From Sporosarcina sp. FSL K6-1508 (GTDB taxonomy: Bacteria; Bacillota; Bacilli; Bacillales_A; Planococcaceae), in contig NZ_JBBOXF010000001.1 in assembly GCF_038007465.1 (NCBI RefSeq), forward strand, positions 2,491,001-2,555,000: a stretch of DNA of 64,000 nucleotides, read 5' to 3'. Positions 60,361 to 64,000 of the stretch are shown here, piece after piece. The number at the start of each line of letters is the position of its first letter. Positions within the stretch are counted from its first letter, which is position 1. The notes beneath the pieces are model-generated. The model made no database searches. It worked only from the letters and a program-made list of their open reading frames with translations, and was not told where the DNA came from. The position numbers and the translations under genes are program-made.

Positions 60361-62772
60361 ATGTTAGTATCTACAAAATGGTTAAGTGAATATGTAAATA
60401 TAGAGGGAATTGCTACGGCAGACCTTGCGGAGAAAATTACACGTTCGGGCATTGAAGTCGATTCCATCATCGACCGTTCTCATGGGATGACGAACGTAGT
60501 TGTAGGTTATGTGTTGGAATGTGTCAAACATCCGGAAGCGGATAAGTTGAATATTTGTCAAGTGGACGTTGGAGAAGAAACCACACAAATTATTTGTGGT
60601 GCTCCCAACGTTGCAGAAGGTCAAAAAGTCATTGTTGCACGTCCAGGCGCAGTACTACCAGGCGGCATGAAGATTAAAAAAGCAAAACTGCGTGGTGAGG
60701 AATCGAACGGAATGATCTGTTCACTTCAAGAGCTTGCAATTGAAGGCAAGCTTGTACCAAAAGCATATGCAGAAGGAATCTATGTGCTTCCTGAATCAGC
60801 TATACCAGGCGAATCCGCACTTCCGCTGCTTGACCTTGATGATCAAGTGCTTGAATTCGATTTAACGCCAAACCGTTCAGATGCACTCAGCATGATAGGC
60901 GTTGCGTATGAAGTTGGAGCGATTTTATCACAAGGCATCCAGCTCCCTGAAATTAATTACACGGCTTCAAATGAAAAAGCCGAAGATATGCTGAAACTGC
61001 GTATCGATGCAAAAGAAGAAAATCCGATGTACGTAGCGAAAGTCGTGAAAAACGTTAAAGTAGCAGCATCGCCATTATGGCTTCAGAACCGCTTGATGGC
61101 TGCTGGCGTACGTCCACACAATAACGTTGTCGACATCACAAACTTTGTCTTGATGGAATACGGTCAGCCGCTTCATGCATTTGACTATGACCGTCTTGGA
61201 ACAGGTGAAATCGCTGTTCGTCTTGCGGAACAAGGTGAACAAATTACGACGTTGGATGATACTGAACGAACGTTGGAAGCGCATCAACTTGTTATTACGA
61301 ACGGTAAAGAACCTGTAGCGATTGCTGGCGTAATGGGTGGATTAAATACGGAAGTACATGATGGAACGACGACGGTTGTCATCGAATCTGCTTACTTCGC
61401 ACCAGGATCTGTCCGCCGCACTTCGAGAGAGCTTGGGCTTCGTAGTGATGCGAGTACACGTTTTGAAAAAGGAGTCGATCCTAATCGAGTCGAAGCGGCA
61501 GCAGAACGTGCCGCACAGCTTATGGCTGAAATTGCGGGGGGCGAAGTGCTTGCTGGATCTGTCATTGTTGATGAACTCGATAAAACGCCTATACGAATTA
61601 CTGTTTCACCGGATTATATCAACAACCGTCTTGGCATGAAAATCCCACTTGAAGAGATGCTAACTATTTTAGACGGGTTGCAAATCCCAACAGAAGCTGT
61701 GAACGGAAAACTTATCATAGATGCGCCGACACGCAGGCAGGATCTTCGAATCCAAGAGGATATTATCGAAGAAATTGCTCGTATGTATGGTTACGACTTG
61801 ATTCCAATGACACTTCCTGTAACCGAATCAAGGCCGGGTGGATTGACGCCATATCAGGCGAAACGTCGAACAGTCAGAGCGTTCCTTGAAGGTGCAGGCC
61901 TCTACCAGGCACTGACATATTCATTAACATCTAAGGAACAGGCGCAAAACTATGCACTTGAAACAGCACCCGTAACAGAGCTCCTGATGCCGATGAGTGA
62001 AGAGCGCAGTATTCTTCGTCAAAGCCTTATCCCGCATCTCCTTGAGGCGGCAACATACAATGTGGCACGCCGTATGGACTCAGTAGCGCTTTATGAAACA
62101 GGTTCGGTATTCCTTGGAGTAGAGGAAGACGGCCTGCCCCAAGAAGTTGAACATGTGGCAGCTGTCATTACAGGAAAATGGATCGACCACGCATGGCAAG
62201 CCGAAACGAAATCTGTTGACTTCTTTGTTCTAAAAGGGATTGTTGAAGGGATGATGGATAGTCTTGGTCTAGTTGAGAAACTGTCATTTGAAACAGCTGT
62301 TCTCGACGGGATGCACCCGGGTCGCACGGCGAATATATTCCATAACGGAGAACGGATAGGTTTGATTGGTCAAATCCATCCAACGGAACAGAAGAAACGT
62401 GATTTGAAAAACACTTATGTCATGGAAATGAATCTTGCTAAAATCCTTTCCGTCGAAACGGATGAATTGGTATACGTTCCGGTTCCGCGTTTCCCGTCAA
62501 GTTCGAGAGACATCGCACTTGTCGTATCGAGCGAAACTTCAGCAGGTACGCTTGAGAATGTTATACGGCATGCTGGGGGCAAGTTGTTGAAAGACGTTAG
62601 ATTGTTTGACCTATATGAAGGGGATAACGTTGAGAATGGCAAGAAATCACTTGCATTCTCTCTGACGTATGCAGCTCCTGAACGCACATTGACAGACGAA
62701 GAAGTCGTCAAGGCGCACGAAAAAGTATTGAACGCATTAACGACAGAAGCAGGAGCTTTGCTTCGGGGATAA
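60361..62772 (+). CDS. pheT: Phenylalanyl-tRNA synthetase beta subunit
   Basis: The 803-residue subunit contains the EMAP-II-like tRNA-binding domain (about 40-150; VGYVLECVKHPEADKLNICQ), the B3/B4 editing domain (about 210-390), the B5 domain (about 405-475) and a C-terminal ferredoxin-fold anticodon-binding domain (from VPVPRFPSSSRDIALVV). It edits Tyr mischarged on tRNA-Phe. ATG 60361 follows GAGGAGGAG. Upstream in-frame codons lie in pheS. Confidence 0.97.
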   Translation: MLVSTKWLSEYVNIEGIATADLAEKITRSGIEVDSIIDRSHGMTNVVVGYVLECVKHPEADKLNICQVDVGEETTQIICGAPNVAEGQKVIVARPGAVLPGGMKIKKAKLRGEESNGMICSLQELAIEGKLVPKAYAEGIYVLPESAIPGESALPLLDLDDQVLEFDLTPNRSDALSMIGVAYEVGAILSQGIQLPEINYTASNEKAEDMLKLRIDAKEENPMYVAKVVKNVKVAASPLWLQNRLMAAGVRPHNNVVDITNFVLMEYGQPLHAFDYDRLGTGEIAVRLAEQGEQITTLDDTERTLEAHQLVITNGKEPVAIAGVMGGLNTEVHDGTTTVVIESAYFAPGSVRRTSRELGLRSDASTRFEKGVDPNRVEAAAERAAQLMAEIAGGEVLAGSVIVDELDKTPIRITVSPDYINNRLGMKIPLEEMLTILDGLQIPTEAVNGKLIIDAPTRRQDLRIQEDIIEEIARMYGYDLIPMTLPVTESRPGGLTPYQAKRRTVRAFLEGAGLYQALTYSLTSKEQAQNYALETAPVTELLMPMSEERSILRQSLIPHLLEAATYNVARRMDSVALYETGSVFLGVEEDGLPQEVEHVAAVITGKWIDHAWQAETKSVDFFVLKGIVEGMMDSLGLVEKLSFETAVLDGMHPGRTANIFHNGERIGLIGQIHPTEQKKRDLKNTYVMEMNLAKILSVETDELVYVPVPRFPSSSRDIALVVSSETSAGTLENVIRHAGGKLLKDVRLFDLYEGDNVENGKKSLAFSLTYAAPERTLTDEEVVKAHEKVLNALTTEAGALLRG

Positions 62773-62780
62773 ATAAAATC

Positions 62781-62818
62781 AAGAGGCACACAGAATTCTA
62801 TTCTGTGTGCCTCTTTTG
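62781..62818 (+). terminator. Terminator of pheST
   Basis: AAGAGGCACACAGAA (62781-62795) pairs perfectly with TTCTGTGTGCCTCTT (62801-62815), followed by T. Confidence 0.88.
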
Positions 62819-62987
62819 GGGGAAATGCAATTAGAAAAGAAAAGTTGCAATTAAAAATGAAGAGTTATAGTTACATACTAACTTGTTATTTCTGTTATCA
62901 TGCCTTAGGTGATTGGCATCATACTAAAGAACGTTTGTTTGATATAATGAAATGTATATTAGGAATTCAGTGGTTCTGGGAAGGAGG

Positions 62988-64000
62988 TTGGACGTCGTAA
63001 TCACGCAAAAGCAAATAATGGACTTGTGCGGGAACAGTTCGTTTAAAAGAGGCGAAGCCTTTCATCATTCGGGGAAAGTGACGATTGAACAATATACCGG
63101 CATGCATTGTCAAGCGACCGTGGCCGGAAGGGAAAACTTTCATGTCACAATCGACGATGAAGGGGAAGACGGGATTCGGACGGAGTGCAGTTGTCCATCG
63201 CTTCCTTTCTATCCGTACAAATGCCAGCATGTCGCCGCGGTAATGCATGCCATCTCTCGACTTGACGAGCCTTCAGGAGATTCTGCGGTGACTGACGGTC
63301 TGTTATCCCTTTTTAATGAAAAGCCTACAAGGTCAAGTGGGCATCAGCTTCATTTTGAAGACCGGGAAGTGATTGACCTGCTTTTCACGTGGATGCCTGT
63401 TGCCGTCAAGGGCGGACATATGCTCGGCATCGAAATACAAATCGGTTCAGTTTCCGTGCAGCATATCCGGGGCTTTTTGAGTCAGGTGAATGAAGGAAAA
63501 CCTACTGCCCTTTCGCCAACTTTTACGTTTGATTCGAACCTCCATTGTTTCCAGCAAGAAGCGGATGCTGTTCTCCAACAGCTCATTCGAATTAATCAAG
63601 AGGAAAAGATGTCTGTAGCCGACCACTCAATCAGCCCGCAAACGTTACTCATCCCACCCACATCTTGGGATAGACTACTACCGTTTTTGAACCTTGCACC
63701 ACTAGTAAGGTCGGAGCATGGTGGAAAACGCATTGTCGGCGTGCCGCTCTCAAATGGGACATTGCCCGTAAAGTTTCGTTTTGACAGGCTGGAAAGCAAG
63801 GGGCATTATTTGGAAATTGACGGATTGGCCTATGTTCTTGTTCTTCAAGCTTATCATTCCGTCCTATGCAACGGGCAATTGTTTCAGCTGGACAGTGAGG
63901 ATTGCAAACGTCTTGCTGATCTCAAGCAGATGGTCGAAACCTCAGGAGCCCGTCAACTGCCGATATCCAATGAACAAATCGGTTTTTTCCTAGAAAAGGT
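62988..64000 (+). CDS. SNF2-family helicase with SWIM zinc finger, N-terminal part (cut by window edge)
   Basis: A frame opens at TTG 62988 and is still open at the right edge, 337 codons long. Residues about 65-85 form a SWIM zinc finger, TECSCPSLPFYPYKCQHVAAV (C-x-C-x(n)-C-x-H), and the rest resembles the SNF2-associated region that precedes the helicase core in Bacillales SNF2 proteins; the helicase motifs lie beyond the window. The start is unclear: TTG touches AAGGAGG, while homologous sequence begins near ITQKQIMDLCG at 63000 (ATC). Such proteins act in DNA repair or transcription restart; the exact role is unknown. Confidence 0.8.
   Translation, partial: MDVVITQKQIMDLCGNSSFKRGEAFHHSGKVTIEQYTGMHCQATVAGRENFHVTIDDEGEDGIRTECSCPSLPFYPYKCQHVAAVMHAISRLDEPSGDSAVTDGLLSLFNEKPTRSSGHQLHFEDREVIDLLFTWMPVAVKGGHMLGIEIQIGSVSVQHIRGFLSQVNEGKPTALSPTFTFDSNLHCFQQEADAVLQQLIRINQEEKMSVADHSISPQTLLIPPTSWDRLLPFLNLAPLVRSEHGGKRIVGVPLSNGTLPVKFRFDRLESKGHYLEIDGLAYVLVLQAYHSVLCNGQLFQLDSEDCKRLADLKQMVETSGARQLPISNEQIGFFLEK

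Overview
The window looks like the chromosome of an endospore-forming member of the Bacillales, most likely Sporosarcina or a close relative in the Planococcaceae. The evidence is sporulation genes (a YtvI-like protein, SspI, the PrkA-YhbH-SpoVR set), moderate GC, strong AGGAGG ribosome binding sites with frequent TTG and GTG starts, T-box and preQ1-I leaders of Bacillales type, and a Bacillus subtilis-like gene order. A meso-diaminopimelate dehydrogenase and an HflK/HflC pair, both absent from B. subtilis, also fit the Planococcaceae. This assignment is inference from gene content; no 16S gene is present.

Region 1 (1-22.9 kb) is a conserved backbone: ytvI (cut by the left edge), the TCA genes citZ-icd-mdh, a MaoC-fold protein, the phoP-phoR two-component system, hflK-hflC, polA-mutM-coaE, gapB, nrdR-dnaB-dnaI, T-box controlled thrS, then infC-rpmI-rplT behind an L20-type leader, then ysdA and ysdB. 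The order follows B. subtilis with ytaF, speD and the ytxB/ytxC genes missing and maoC and hflKC added.

Region 2 (23-53.9 kb) separates ysdB from ysdC, which are adjacent in B. subtilis. It is an accessory or rearranged stretch with short operons on both strands: a dUTPase, an XRE regulator coupled to a membrane phosphoesterase, an MDR-type reductase, formate-THF ligase, an M3 peptidase, a YumC-type ferredoxin reductase, GntR with a DUF1648 membrane protein, a PdaC-like deacetylase, trhO, an XRE/membrane pair, a DUF368 (PopT-type) lipid-carrier transporter, the prkA-yhbH-spoVR stress/sporulation cluster, an S66 peptidase, OsmC, hemerythrin, recQ, DUF488, a preQ1-riboswitch controlled queF-yhhQ operon, an MFS transporter, one gene I cannot name, and ddh. 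Decayed genes lie here: a chemoreceptor remnant near 30.4-30.8 kb and a truncated membrane-protein copy near 36.8 kb.

Region 3 (53.9-64 kb) returns to the backbone with ysdC, argF, an XRE/membrane/small-multidrug-export operon behind a long palindrome, sspI, the rRNA methyltransferase ysgA, T-box controlled pheS-pheT, and the start of a SWIM/SNF2 helicase cut by the right edge.

The most unusual non-coding signals are: two loci of degenerate repeats with a 21-bp period (43.81-43.95 kb and 56.19-56.29 kb), the second sitting between two near-identical copies of a terminator flank; nested inverted repeats after mdh and prkA; a shared GGTGACAGTCACC palindrome at two sites; and a queF leader that carries both an intrinsic terminator and a hairpin hiding the Shine-Dalgarno. 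I found no CRISPR array, rRNA, tRNA, insertion sequence or intact prophage. I did not find an obvious complete new multi-gene system; the repeat family and the small regulator/membrane cassettes are the best candidates for something undescribed.
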